Of a stretch of DNA of 64,000 nt, positions 23,209 to 32,264 are shown piece after piece. The translations under genes were made by a program, and so were the position numbers. The first letter of the stretch is position 1, and the number at the start of each line of letters is the position of its first letter. The notes under the pieces are model-generated. The model searched no databases. It was not told the DNA's origin and was given only the letters and a program-made list of their open reading frames with translations. Source of the DNA: JAFGLZ01 sp964390905 (GTDB lineage: Bacteria; Planctomycetota; Phycisphaerae; UBA1845; JAFGLZ01); assembly GCA_964390905.1 (NCBI GenBank), contig CAYMLO010000002.1:86418-150417 (forward strand). Reading direction: 5' to 3'.

Positions 23209-26118
23209 ATGCGCGCAATGCCCTCCGTTGCTGCTTTGCCGTTGATGTGCTCGTTGAGCGTCGCCGTCGCCTTCGACGGTCACCGTGTCACGGAGGGTCC
23301 GCTGGCCTTGTCCATCAAGCCCCCGCCAACCGTGACGGACTACGATCAGCCGGTGCCCGTTCGGGTCCGTCTCGAGAACCACGACAAGGCTGTGCTGACC
23401 GGCGTCGCCGAGGTCCGCAACCTGGTCGATGACTGGCGCGTGGTCGGGCGCGCCCGGCAGCCCTTCAGCCTGAAGGACGGGCAGGCCGCGACGCTCACGT
23501 TCTGTGTGGCCGCCGGGAAGGAAACTTACGCCGAACTGTATCCCATCCATGTCTACGCACGGTTCCGAGACGGGCAGCAAGAACGAACCGCCCATGCTGT
23601 CCGTATCATCGAGCCGAAGCTCCAGCGTCCCGACGCGTCGCTCAAGACGCCTCCATCCGTCCCCGTCACCTCCGTCCCGGTGCGGGGCGCGTTTCCGTTG
23701 TGGTCGACGCACGGGCCCGCGCGCAAAGCCGCGATCCGGAGGATCACCGAAGCCCTCGGGGGCCTGGCAACGGGACCGCCGCCGCCTGGTCAGATCCTGC
23801 GGATCGATCGGGGCATGCTCGGTGGTGTCCGATTGCCCGTCCGACACGGCTACGTCCTTGGGCTCGGACCGGATGGCGACCGGTGCGCGGTGCTGGTCCA
23901 GCCTGGCCGGCGGGGTCTGATCGACGGCCTGATCGGCCTGGGCTACGCCGACGGCAAGACCATCGTCTTCGATGGGCTGCCTGTCCAGATCAACGGCAGC
24001 GCCGTGGGCGAGTGGACGTCGACCGTCGCGTATGAGCGGTGCGACCGACGGATCAGCGAGGGACGACTGACTGCCGTGCACAGGCTTGGCGATCGCCTTG
24101 GGGCCTTCGACCTGACCATCAGCCTGTGGTCGGACGGTCCGGGATTGCGGATCAAGTTCGATTGTGCGGGGGACCCGGCAGGGAAAACCGACCCGGCCGA
24201 CCCACGCCGGATCACCGATCTGTCGCTCGGTCCGGCCAACGTGAAGGCATCGCGGGTCTATTACGGGCACGGGTACTGCATCGAGAATCCCAAGGGGTTC
24301 GGCGCCCATTTTGGCGGGCACAACATGTCTGCGAGCCATGTGGGGTTCGATTTCGAGAGCGGGATCGCGCTGCTCCAAGCCGTCGACAACCCGCCGGACA
24401 GGCTCGAGGTCAGGCCCGACCAGCGGCGCTACCAGCTGCACACGCACATGAACGCCACGCTGACGCTCGTCGCCAGCAAGAAGGGTGCGTTTGACTGTGC
24501 GATCCAGTACCGCGAATTGTATGACAAGCCGGCTGCCGGCGGAGTGCGGCGCCTGGCGGGTCGATTCACGTATGACATCTGGTGGAGCGGGCCCTTCGCT
24601 GACATCGCAAAGCAGATGGCCCGACAGATCCGCTACGGCTGCACCGACGCGATCCTGACGCTGCACGTCTGGCAGCGGTGGGGCTACGACTATCGCCTAC
24701 CGGACATCTTCCCGCCGAACCCGAGGCTCGGCACCGTCGAGGACCTCCGCCAGATCGGCGAGCTGTGCCGCAAGCACGACATCCCCTGGGGCCTGCACGA
24801 CAACTACACCGACTTCTACCCGGACGCGACCGGCTACACGTACGATCATGTCTGCTTCGGACGGGACGGCACGCCCAGGAAGGCCTGGTGCAACGTCGGC
24901 CGACGGGCGCAGAGCTACCGTTGGCGGCCCGACCGTTTCATGCCGTTCCTGCAGCGCAACCTGAAGCGCATCAAGCCGGCGCTTGATCCGAGCCATTACT
25001 TCATCGACGTCCTCTCATCGATCGGATGCTACGACTTCTATGATCGCCAGGGCGGGTTCCATCCGAAGCTCGAAACGCGGCGTCGCTGGGGCGAGGCGTT
25101 TGCGTGGGTCCGCGACTACCTCGGCGATGCCGCGCCCACCACCTCCGAGGCCGGCCACGATCAGCTCGTCGGCTACCTCGACGGCGCCGACTGTCAGTTC
25201 CTGACGCTATCGACGATCCCCCGGCCCACGCGCTTCATGATCACCATGCGGTGCGAGGACTGGGAGCGGACCCCCTGGTATGACGCGGTGTTGCACGACA
25301 AGTTCATCCTCCACGGCGTGGGGTACTGCAACCGGTATCGCGCAGGTCGGCCCCGCGAGCTGCACGGCATCTCCAGCAATGATTACATCTCAGCCGAGGT
25401 CCTCACGGGACATCCCGCCATGGTCGACGCCAGGTGCTGGGGCGCCGCGGCCGTTCGGAAGTATTGGCTGTTGCAGGACATCGCCCGGAACTTGGCGCTG
25501 CGGCGCATCCGCAGCGTCACGTTCGCCGACGACAACATCCACCGGCAGCACGTCACGTGGGACAACGGCACGCGGGTGTGGGTGAACCGCGGCCAGTCAG
25601 ATTGGATCGTTCACGGCCATGTCCTGCCGCAATACGGCTACCTCGTCGAAGGCAAGGACCTGTTCTCGACCATCGAACGGCGCGACGGCGTGATCGTCGA
25701 GCACACGGGCGGTCCGGCCGGCGTGTACTGCAATGCGCGGCCCCTCGGGGGCGACAGGACGGTCAACGTTCGTCTGAAGCCCCCCGCGCCCGGAGCAGAG
25801 AGCGAGGAACCCCGGATCAATCTGGAGAAGCGGCGGATCGACTTCGGACCCCTGATTACCGACGGCGCCTGCCGGGTCCAGGGCATTAAGGGGGGCGTTC
25901 GCATTACCCCCCTGCCCGACAGTCCACCGTGTTCGGTCCGGCTGCGTCCGTGGAAGTCTGGTCATGACAGGCCGGTGGCCGGAGCGACCATGGCGGCGCT
26001 TGACGAGGCGGGCCAGACCGTCCGGTTGACGTCGGTACCCGCGACAGACGGAGACGTGTCGCTGACGCACGATGGGAAAGCGTTTTGCTACGAAGTGAGG
26101 TGGAAACCCGCCCGCTGA
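23209..26118 (+). CDS. Large secreted putative glycoside hydrolase
   Basis: A protein of 969 residues with a GGGGAGG site and a signal peptide (cleavage near VAVAFDG, about residue 21). Residues 25-130 look like an Ig-like beta domain and 170-430 like a beta-rich supersandwich domain. A TIM-barrel-like region follows from about 430 to 780. There D600 (HYFIDVLSS) and E647 (TTSEAGHD) are placed as nucleophile and acid/base would be in clan-like families such as GH101 or the uncharacterised DUF5696 type. The end is a beta domain. I cannot assign the family or substrate firmly. The gene is single, divergent from the FHA gene. Confidence 0.65.
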   Translation: MRAMPSVAALPLMCSLSVAVAFDGHRVTEGPLALSIKPPPTVTDYDQPVPVRVRLENHDKAVLTGVAEVRNLVDDWRVVGRARQPFSLKDGQAATLTFCVAAGKETYAELYPIHVYARFRDGQQERTAHAVRIIEPKLQRPDASLKTPPSVPVTSVPVRGAFPLWSTHGPARKAAIRRITEALGGLATGPPPPGQILRIDRGMLGGVRLPVRHGYVLGLGPDGDRCAVLVQPGRRGLIDGLIGLGYADGKTIVFDGLPVQINGSAVGEWTSTVAYERCDRRISEGRLTAVHRLGDRLGAFDLTISLWSDGPGLRIKFDCAGDPAGKTDPADPRRITDLSLGPANVKASRVYYGHGYCIENPKGFGAHFGGHNMSASHVGFDFESGIALLQAVDNPPDRLEVRPDQRRYQLHTHMNATLTLVASKKGAFDCAIQYRELYDKPAAGGVRRLAGRFTYDIWWSGPFADIAKQMARQIRYGCTDAILTLHVWQRWGYDYRLPDIFPPNPRLGTVEDLRQIGELCRKHDIPWGLHDNYTDFYPDATGYTYDHVCFGRDGTPRKAWCNVGRRAQSYRWRPDRFMPFLQRNLKRIKPALDPSHYFIDVLSSIGCYDFYDRQGGFHPKLETRRRWGEAFAWVRDYLGDAAPTTSEAGHDQLVGYLDGADCQFLTLSTIPRPTRFMITMRCEDWERTPWYDAVLHDKFILHGVGYCNRYRAGRPRELHGISSNDYISAEVLTGHPAMVDARCWGAAAVRKYWLLQDIARNLALRRIRSVTFADDNIHRQHVTWDNGTRVWVNRGQSDWIVHGHVLPQYGYLVEGKDLFSTIERRDGVIVEHTGGPAGVYCNARPLGGDRTVNVRLKPPAPGAESEEPRINLEKRRIDFGPLITDGACRVQGIKGGVRITPLPDSPPCSVRLRPWKSGHDRPVAGATMAALDEAGQTVRLTSVPATDGDVSLTHDGKAFCYEVRWKPAR

Positions 26119-26600
26119 GGTCGCTCCGATCCCGGTCACGAGGGGCCTCGGAGGGCAAGGCCGTCCCTGTCTGCCGGACGGGGCAGTCCATTCCGCCAGA
26201 TGCGCGCAAGATTTCCGATTATAAGTATAGTCTTCTTGTAGCGTATTATTCACAGACTCCCTTGGCCGTCCTGTGCCAGCTGCGTAAAATTAGGTGGAGT
26301 GCGTTGAGAGGAGAGTAGGTCAGGGCTCGCTGTTGGACATGTCTGGTCTGGCGCGTTCTGCCTGCCTGAGGATAGGAGGGACGTCTCAACCTACACATCG
26401 AAGGCTCCCACGCACGGGCCTCGCCGGCACGCGCGCAACGGAAGATGACCGTTCTAGGAGCCGTGTGGGACTCAGGAGTACTCGCCTCTGCCTGGTTCAT
26501 GGGTGGGTCCCTTTTGAAGCCGTCGCAACAGGGACCGGTGCTGGAACCATGCGACGACGACGGCGGACATCGGGTCCGTGAAGGAAGGAGGAATGGGGTT
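26119..26600. other. 482-bp intergenic region before the PEP-CTERM genes
   Basis: No convincing gene is seen. The first half contains an AT-rich patch (about 26210-26295) unlike the GC-rich surroundings, with a promoter candidate at 26262-26290. If that promoter is used, the first PEP-CTERM gene has a leader of about 300 bases. I found no clear terminator hairpin for the upstream glycosidase gene. Confidence 0.5.
26262..26290 (+). promoter_or_regulatory. Possible promoter of the PEP-CTERM cluster
   Basis: TTGGCC (26262-26267) and TAAAAT (26285-26290) are separated by 17 bases. They lie in the AT-rich patch before the first PEP-CTERM gene. Confidence 0.45.
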
Positions 26601-27302
26601 ATGAGAGTTCTAGGGGTAATAGGGGTTGTGTGCTTCGCGGCCGCTCCGGTGATGGGCAGCGCGGTGAATTTCCAGTTTGACATCGTCGCTGGCTCGCTGA
26701 CGGTGGACGTGAGCCCTGACGGTGTCGCCTCGCCAGATCCGGTGACCGTGAGCATGGGCGGCACGTTCGGCATGACCATCTACGCCAGCGACGGCCACAT
26801 CGGCGAGAGCGACACGTTCGTCCTCAGCCAGAGCAACATGCACAACACCGACGTGGCCGAGCTGACACTGATGGGCCTAGCCACGGCCCTCATCCCAGCC
26901 GGCGGTGCGCAGTTCCTGGACTTCGCGCCGGTCGCGCCGGGCCACATCGGACCGGGAGGCCTCGGCGCGGTCGACACCGATGTCTATGTCGAGGTCGTCG
27001 CCGTCGTGACGGGGGTACTGAACACGACCCTGGACACGAGGACCTGGGCGGGCGTGCCGCTGGATTTCGATGTGGTCATTACCACGTCGGCGAGAGTCAG
27101 CGACACCGTGGCCGTGAACATCCACGGGACGTTCGGGTACGAGATCGGCGTCACGGCGATCACGCAGACGTTGACGCTGGACTTGATCGTCGACGTAGCG
27201 GGCACGGCCCACTACCCGCCTGAACCCGCCCTCGGCGGCCTGTGTGCGCTGGGTGTAGCGGGTGCGGGCTCGTGGTTGCGCCGTCGGCGTCAGGTGCGCT
27301 GA
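26601..27302 (+). CDS. PEP-CTERM surface protein, paralog 1
   Basis: A protein of 233 residues with an AGGAGG ribosome site. Residues 1-19 are a signal peptide (LGVIGVVCFAAAPVMG). The mature part is beta-rich and acidic, with paralog-shared blocks DVSPDG, GTFGMTIYAS, GHIGESDTFVL, FAPVAPGHIGPGG and TWAGVPLDFDVVITTSA. The end is a PEP-CTERM sorting signal: a P-E-P triad near 207-209, a short hydrophobic helix (GLCALGVAGAGSWL) and RRRRQ. Such signals are cut by exosortase and mark proteins for export to the surface or exopolysaccharide matrix. No exosortase gene is in the window. The function of the body is unknown. Confidence 0.82.
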   Translation: MRVLGVIGVVCFAAAPVMGSAVNFQFDIVAGSLTVDVSPDGVASPDPVTVSMGGTFGMTIYASDGHIGESDTFVLSQSNMHNTDVAELTLMGLATALIPAGGAQFLDFAPVAPGHIGPGGLGAVDTDVYVEVVAVVTGVLNTTLDTRTWAGVPLDFDVVITTSARVSDTVAVNIHGTFGYEIGVTAITQTLTLDLIVDVAGTAHYPPEPALGGLCALGVAGAGSWLRRRRQVR

Positions 27303-27349
27303 CGGGGAGGTCGCGCGGACCTCGAGAAGACACATTCTGGCACTCCCGA

Positions 27350-27385
27350 GAGGCAGCGTCTCCGACCGAGACGCTGCCTCGTTTG
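27350..27385 (+). terminator. Rho-independent-like terminator after PEP-CTERM paralog 1
   Basis: A perfect 13-bp stem (27350-27362 with 27368-27380, GAGGCAGCGTCTC against GAGACGCTGCCTC), loop CGACC, followed by GTTTGG. The same hairpin with a different loop recurs after paralog 3. Confidence 0.85.
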
Positions 27386-27453
27386 GCTTGAGACTCTGCG
27401 CGTTCCTGAGACATGCGATACGCCACACCGAACGGAAGCTGCCGAAGGTCGTC

Positions 27454-27482
27454 TTGACGTTCCGATGAAAATCGGGTATATT
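27454..27482 (+). promoter_or_regulatory. Sigma-70 promoter of PEP-CTERM paralogs 2 and 3
   Basis: TTGACG (27454-27459), a spacer of exactly 17 bases and TATATT (27477-27482). It lies 115 bp before the ATG of paralog 2 and just after the terminator of paralog 1, so it probably drives paralogs 2 and 3. Confidence 0.7.
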
Positions 27483-27597
27483 TAGGCTAGCAAGTTGGGA
27501 GGTTGGAGGAATAGGGTGCGCGGCCTCCACAGGTCTCGTGCCATGATCACGCGAAGATGGGAAGGTTCCCCGATCCAAAAGACAGAGGAGTGGGGGC

Positions 27598-28341
27598 ATG
27601 AAAGCCACAGTCCTGATGGGAGTGTTGTGCTCTGCGGCTGCTCCGGCCATGGGCGCGGCGTGGGCCATTGATTTCGACATCGTCGCTGGATCGTTCGCGG
27701 TGGACGTGAGCCCGGATGGGGCCGTCCAACCGGATCCGGTGACCGTAAACGCCGACGGCACGTTCGGCATGATGATCTATGCCAGCGACAACCACATCGG
27801 CCAGAGCGACACGTTCATCCTGACCGACAGCGACATCTGCAACTCCGAGGAAGTCGAGATGATGTTGATGGGCCTCGCTACGGTCAAGATCCGTCCTGGC
27901 AGTGCGCGGTTCCAGGACTTCGCCCCCGTCGTTCCCGGACACATCAGTCCGGGCGGGTCCGACACCATCCAGACCGATGCCTATCTGGAGGCCCTCATCC
28001 TCGTGGTGGGTACCCTCAATACGACGCTGGACACGAAGACGTGGGCGGGCGAGGCCCTGGACTTCACGGTCAGCGTCAACACGTCCGCCAACATCAGCGA
28101 CTCCATCACGGTCAACATCCGCGGGACGTTCGGGTACGAGATTGGCGTCACGGCGGTCACGCAGACGCTGACCTTCGACCTGATCGTGGATGTGGTCGGG
28201 ACGGCGCACGTCGTGCCCGACCCAGCCCTCGGCGGCGTGACTGCGTTGGGGCTGGGCGCCGCCGGTACCTGGCTGCGCCGTCGACGGCAGCCGGACCCCC
28301 AGGGCGCCACGCGGGAGGTGGACACGTCCGGTTCGCTGTGA
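27598..28341 (+). CDS. PEP-CTERM-like surface protein, paralog 2
   Basis: A protein of 247 residues, with GAGGAG before the ATG and a short signal peptide (VLMGVLCSAAAPAMG). It shares the same blocks as paralog 1, such as DVSPDG, GTFGMMIYASDNHIGQSDTF, FAPVVPGHISPGG and TWAGEALDF. The sorting signal reads V-P-D-P instead of P-E-P, followed by the hydrophobic GGVTALGLGAAGTWL and RRRR. Unlike the others it ends with 13 extra residues (DPQGATREVDTSG and more) after the basic cluster. Both changes may weaken exosortase recognition. It is the middle gene of the tandem array and lacks its own terminator, so it is likely cotranscribed with paralog 3. Confidence 0.8.
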   Translation: MKATVLMGVLCSAAAPAMGAAWAIDFDIVAGSFAVDVSPDGAVQPDPVTVNADGTFGMMIYASDNHIGQSDTFILTDSDICNSEEVEMMLMGLATVKIRPGSARFQDFAPVVPGHISPGGSDTIQTDAYLEALILVVGTLNTTLDTKTWAGEALDFTVSVNTSANISDSITVNIRGTFGYEIGVTAVTQTLTFDLIVDVVGTAHVVPDPALGGVTALGLGAAGTWLRRRRQPDPQGATREVDTSGSL

Positions 28342-28444
28342 CGAGACAGGCTTCCCAAGGACGCTGTAGGCAAGAGAGAGAAGCACTGGATCGGCCGGTG
28401 GAAGGCGATGAGCGAAAGGCCTGTGGAGGAAGGAGGCAGCGGGT

Positions 28445-29146
28445 ATGAGATTACTGCGCGCAATGGGCGTCCTGTGCTTTGCGGCCACGCCGGTGATCGG
28501 GGATGAGATTGGCCTCACGTTTGACATCATCAGTGGCACGCTGACGATGGACGTGAGCCCCGATGGCCTCGCGACACCCGATTCGGTGAGCGGGGCCATG
28601 GACGGCACGTTTGGCGTGGCGATCTACGCCAGCAACGGCCACATCGGCCAGAGCGACACATTCGTCCTCACCCAGAGCGCAATGACCAACACCGAGGCGC
28701 TCGACCTGTCATTGATGGGGCTGATGACGGTCAACATTTACACCGGCAGTGCGGTCTTCATGGACTTCGCTCCGGTCGCCCCGGGTCACCTTGGTGCGGG
28801 CGGCGCCGGCACGATCAGCACCGATGTCTATGCCGAAATCCTCGTGTCCATCACGGGTCTGGTGGGGACGCCCTGGGAGTCGAACACTTGGGCGGGGGAG
28901 CCGCTGGACTTCGACGTAATCATCACCACGTCGGCGGGAATGAGCGACACCGTCGCCGTGAACCTCCACGGGACGTTCGGGGTCAAGATCTGGAGTACGG
29001 CAGCCGAACACACGTTTACGCTGGACCTGATTGTCGACGTGACGGGGACGGCTCACTATCCGCCTGAACCCGCCCTCAGCGGCCTGTGCGCGCTGGGCCT
29101 GGCGGGCGCGGGTTCGTGGTTGCGCCGTCGACGTCAGTCACGCTGA
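28445..29146 (+). CDS. PEP-CTERM surface protein, paralog 3
   Basis: A protein of 233 residues, the same length as paralog 1, preceded by AGGAGG. The signal peptide (LRAMGVLCFAATPVIG), the body blocks DVSPDG, GTFGVAIYASNGHIGQSDTF, FAPVAPGHLGAGG and TWAGEPLDFDVIITTSA, and the ending P-P-E-P-ALSGLCALGLAGAGSWL-RRRRQ all match paralog 1 closely. Its downstream flank, including the terminator and the preceding GAAGACACATTCTGGCA, is also nearly the same as that of paralog 1. This shows that the duplicated unit included the 3' region. The function is unknown. Confidence 0.82.
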   Translation: MRLLRAMGVLCFAATPVIGDEIGLTFDIISGTLTMDVSPDGLATPDSVSGAMDGTFGVAIYASNGHIGQSDTFVLTQSAMTNTEALDLSLMGLMTVNIYTGSAVFMDFAPVAPGHLGAGGAGTISTDVYAEILVSITGLVGTPWESNTWAGEPLDFDVIITTSAGMSDTVAVNLHGTFGVKIWSTAAEHTFTLDLIVDVTGTAHYPPEPALSGLCALGLAGAGSWLRRRRQSR

Positions 29147-29192
29147 CGGGAGGTCGAGCGGATTTCGAGAAGACACATTCTGGCACACCTAA

Positions 29193-29230
29193 GAGGCAGC
29201 GTCTCCTGGTGAGACGCTGCCTCGTTTGGT
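29193..29230 (+). terminator. Rho-independent-like terminator after PEP-CTERM paralog 3
   Basis: The same 13-bp stem as the terminator at 27350, here 29193-29205 with 29211-29223, with loop CTGGT and then GTTTGGTTTCC. It marks the end of the PEP-CTERM array and faces the convergent aldo/keto reductase gene. Confidence 0.85.
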
Positions 29231-29318
29231 TTCCAGCACGTCGTTTCGCTCGTACGCGGTTTGAGCGGCGACGTGACAGGACGTGATCACTCGACGGGTG
29301 ATGCCGACGGCCATCGCC

Positions 29319-30278
29319 TCACGTCCTGCTGAAGACCGGTTTGACGTTGGCGGCGATGGCGCGGAGCTTCTTCTCCTCGTCGGCCGTGATGGGCTTGACC
29401 GGCGTGGCGAGGCGAAGCGCGAGCTGGAACAGCGATCCATCGGCCGGGGGGATGGCCGCAGTCACGGGCTGGGTCAGTGTGAATCGCAGGCCGAGAACGG
29501 CCTCGGCGGGATCGGACAGGGGACGGTACCAGCAGTTGGGGTACTTCTTGCGATCCGGGTCGTCCTTCTTCGTGTACCGCTCCCGTGCCATGGCCTTCAG
29601 GGCGAGGATGGCCGCCCCCTGCGAGACGGCCTTGGCGACCACCCGCGGACCGAAGTCGCCCTTGTAGGTGCAGGCGTAGTTCACCGGGAACAAGATCGAG
29701 TCGAACTTGTAGCGGTCCATCGCGGCCAGTGCCGCCTCCTCGGAATGCGCCGAGAACCCCAGGAACCGCACGCGCCCCGCCTTCTTGGCCTTGATGAAGG
29801 CCTCCATCGCGCCGCCCTTTGCGAAGACCGCGTCCACGTCCTTCTCGACCCGCGTGAGGGCGTGAAGCTGGTACAGGTCAAAGTGGTCGGTCCGGAGCCG
29901 CTTCAACGACGCCTCGAGCTCCCTCTCGGCGCCCTCCCGACGTCGCTGGGTCGTCTTGCAGGCGAGGAAGACGTCCTTGCGGTAGGGCTGCAAAGCGGGT
30001 CCGAGCCGCACCTCGGCGCTTCCGTAGGTGGGGGCGACGTCGAAGTAGTTGACGCCGTGTTCGATGGCCTGGGCGACGAGCCGATCGGCCGTCTGCTGAT
30101 CGAGGCCGTTCAGGATGTACCCGCCGAATCCGAGGATCGACAACTGCACGCCGGTCCGCCCGTACGCGCGGCGAGGCAGCGTCGCCGCTTCAGCGGCGCG
30201 AAGGGGTTGTAGCGCCTGGCCGACCGCCATCGCGGCCGGCGGAACCGCAGCCTTCTTGAGGAACTCACGGCGTTTCAT
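29319..30278 (-). CDS. Tat-exported aldo/keto reductase
   Basis: A protein of 319 residues. It begins MKRREFLKKAA, a twin-arginine signal, with cleavage probable near residue 30. The reductase domain shows the D-x4-Y pair in NYFDVAPTYG, the lysine in LACKTTQ and the histidine in LYQLHAL, so the tetrad is complete. The start at 30278 overlaps the stop of the antiporter gene (ATGA) and has AGGAGC upstream. Upstream open sequence in the same frame is antisense-like and not part of the protein. Exported members of this family are common in planctomycete-type genomes; their substrates are unknown. Confidence 0.88.
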   Translation of the reverse strand: MKRREFLKKAAVPPAAMAVGQALQPLRAAEAATLPRRAYGRTGVQLSILGFGGYILNGLDQQTADRLVAQAIEHGVNYFDVAPTYGSAEVRLGPALQPYRKDVFLACKTTQRRREGAERELEASLKRLRTDHFDLYQLHALTRVEKDVDAVFAKGGAMEAFIKAKKAGRVRFLGFSAHSEEAALAAMDRYKFDSILFPVNYACTYKGDFGPRVVAKAVSQGAAILALKAMARERYTKKDDPDRKKYPNCWYRPLSDPAEAVLGLRFTLTQPVTAAIPPADGSLFQLALRLATPVKPITADEEKKLRAIAANVKPVFSRT

Positions 30279-32224
30279 CGGATCTGCTCCTCGTTTGCCT
30301 CGGGATTGCCTGTACCCATGGGTGCCCCCGCGATCCACGTTGGCCGCCCGACGAGACGAACCACGAGGGCGAGCGCGGCCGCACCGATCCCGAGGCATGC
30401 GATCGGGTGCAGACCGGCCCAGTCGTTGAGCAGGTAGCCAGCGACGATGGCCACGCCGGCGGCGAGCAGGGCGTAGGGCATCTGCGTCCAGACGTGATCC
30501 TCGACGGTGCACTGGGAGGCGGCGGCCGACAGGACCGTCGTATCGCTGATGGGGGAACAATGATCGCCGAAGATCGCGCCGGCCAGGACGGCGGCGACGC
30601 TGGCGGACAGGGCGGTGCGGGCGACATCCGGCGGTAGGTCGGTCGCCAGCTCGGCCGCCACCGACACCGTCACCGGCACCAGGATGCCCATCGTGCCCCA
30701 GGACGTGCCCGTCGCGAACGAGACGCCCGCGGCGGCCAAAAAGACCAGGATCGGCAGGACCCCCACGCCGACGCCGGCATCGCGAAGTCCCACGGTCGCG
30801 ACCTCGGCCAGATGCAGCGAGCGCATCGCGTCGGAGAACGCCCACGCCAACGACAGGATCACCACGGCCAGGAGCATCCGCCCGAAGCCGACCATGACGG
30901 CGTCCATGGCTTGGGCGAGCGTCAGCTTCCGCCGCGCCAGCGAGATCCCGATCGCCAGGACGACGGTGATCAGGCTGGCGTACATCATCGAGCGGGACGA
31001 CTCGGCATGCGACATGACCGCGCGGAGGCTGAACGATTCGCCTGCGGGCAGCCTGGCCCAGCCGGTCAGGATGAGCAAGGTCAGCGTGGTGGCAATGAGG
31101 GCCAGGATCGGACCGACGGCGAACCAGTAGGAGGTCGGGGGCGTCTCGGTGGCAGCCGGGGCGCCGCTGGCGATGTCTCGGGCATCGCGCCAGTCCAGCG
31201 GATCGACGCCCTTCTCCGAAGCGGCTCCCCGTGGGCCGGCGTCGGTCTCGTTCGCGTCGTCGTCTGCGTGTCGACGCGCGCCGGCGGCGCGGCGCTCCGC
31301 GGGGAGCATCGGGCCGAAATCGCGGCGAAGCAGGGCCACGATCAGCACGAGCGCGATGGCGAACAGCGGGTAGAAACGATACGGGATGCTCGCGACGAAG
31401 ACCTGGAACGCACCCAGGTCGTTGATCCACGACGCTCCGCCGTTCGCCGCGACGTCGGCCAGGCCGTCCTGGATGTAACCCACTTGGACGCCCACCCACG
31501 TGCCGACCAGCGCAAGCGACGCGATGGGGGCGGCCGTCGAGTCGACGATGTAAGCGAGCTTGGCGCGGCTGATCCGCAACCGGTCGAACACCGGCCGCAT
31601 CGTCGGGCCGACGATGAGCATGTTCGGGTAGTCGCCGAAGAAGATCGCCACACCCGCCGCCCAACCCGCCAGCTGACCCCGCCGCGGGTTGGACGCCCAT
31701 CGGCTGATCCGGTCGACCATGGCGGCCGTGCCGCCGTTGGCGGATATCACCTCGACCACCCCGCCGATCACCAACGTAAACACGATGATCATCAGGTGAT
31801 CGACGTCGCGAAGCGTCCCGATCAGGTAGGTTTCTACGGCGACGATCACGCCTGCGATCGGGTTGTAGGCGAAGCTGCCCGGCTCGACGGCGTCGCTCCA
31901 GGGCAGGTGCATCATGGCGGCCGCGAAGATGCCCAAGGCCAGCGCGGGGATCACCTGACGCAGCGCGATGGCCAGCCCGATCGCCAGGACGGCCGGCGCG
32001 ATGACCCACAGGCCGTAGACCTGGTCGGGCCCCGCGCGATCGGGCGCCGAAGACGGTGCCGCAGTCGAGACGGCCTGGGACGAGGTCGACGCACCAAGGG
32101 CGACGCTGTCAACCACGTTTGAGACGGTCAGCAGAACGATGACACAGACACCGAGCCACCGAAGCGCTCTGACCGAAGGCATCCACATGCCGTCCTGTTG
32201 CCTTCGTTGCGGGTGTCCGAGCAT
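30275..32224 (-). CDS. NhaC-type Na+/H+ antiporter family transporter
   Basis: A protein of 649 residues with about a dozen membrane segments. The NhaC superfamily signature FGDHCSPISDTTVLSA and the block GVSFATGTSWGTMGILVP are clear. Family members exchange Na+ for H+, or carry organic acids such as malate and lactate. A polar loop of about 60 residues (MLPAERRAAGARRHADDD and onward) splits the two halves. An extra hydrophobic stretch and a Ser/Ala-rich linker come before the first core helix, possibly a signal peptide. The start is uncertain: later in-frame ATGs exist at 32188 and 32182. It is the first gene of a coupled pair with the exported aldo/keto reductase. Confidence 0.85.
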   Translation of the reverse strand: MLGHPQRRQQDGMWMPSVRALRWLGVCVIVLLTVSNVVDSVALGASTSSQAVSTAAPSSAPDRAGPDQVYGLWVIAPAVLAIGLAIALRQVIPALALGIFAAAMMHLPWSDAVEPGSFAYNPIAGVIVAVETYLIGTLRDVDHLMIIVFTLVIGGVVEVISANGGTAAMVDRISRWASNPRRGQLAGWAAGVAIFFGDYPNMLIVGPTMRPVFDRLRISRAKLAYIVDSTAAPIASLALVGTWVGVQVGYIQDGLADVAANGGASWINDLGAFQVFVASIPYRFYPLFAIALVLIVALLRRDFGPMLPAERRAAGARRHADDDANETDAGPRGAASEKGVDPLDWRDARDIASGAPAATETPPTSYWFAVGPILALIATTLTLLILTGWARLPAGESFSLRAVMSHAESSRSMMYASLITVVLAIGISLARRKLTLAQAMDAVMVGFGRMLLAVVILSLAWAFSDAMRSLHLAEVATVGLRDAGVGVGVLPILVFLAAAGVSFATGTSWGTMGILVPVTVSVAAELATDLPPDVARTALSASVAAVLAGAIFGDHCSPISDTTVLSAAASQCTVEDHVWTQMPYALLAAGVAIVAGYLLNDWAGLHPIACLGIGAAALALVVRLVGRPTWIAGAPMGTGNPEANEEQIR

Positions 32225-32264
32225 GGTTCCCCCGGCACGAGAAACGGGTCAGTCGAGAGCGAAT

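Noticed and set aside
26294..26581. A plus-strand frame in the gap before the PEP-CTERM genes
   Set aside because: The composition is Arg/Gly/Thr-rich and low in hydrophobic pattern, with no ribosome site, so it is probably not coding.
30279..32009. A giant fused aldo/keto reductase frame extending upstream of 30278
   Set aside because: The upstream part is the alternate frame of the antiporter gene, is arginine- and glycine-rich and has no family similarity. The real start at 30278 has a ribosome site and a Tat signal.
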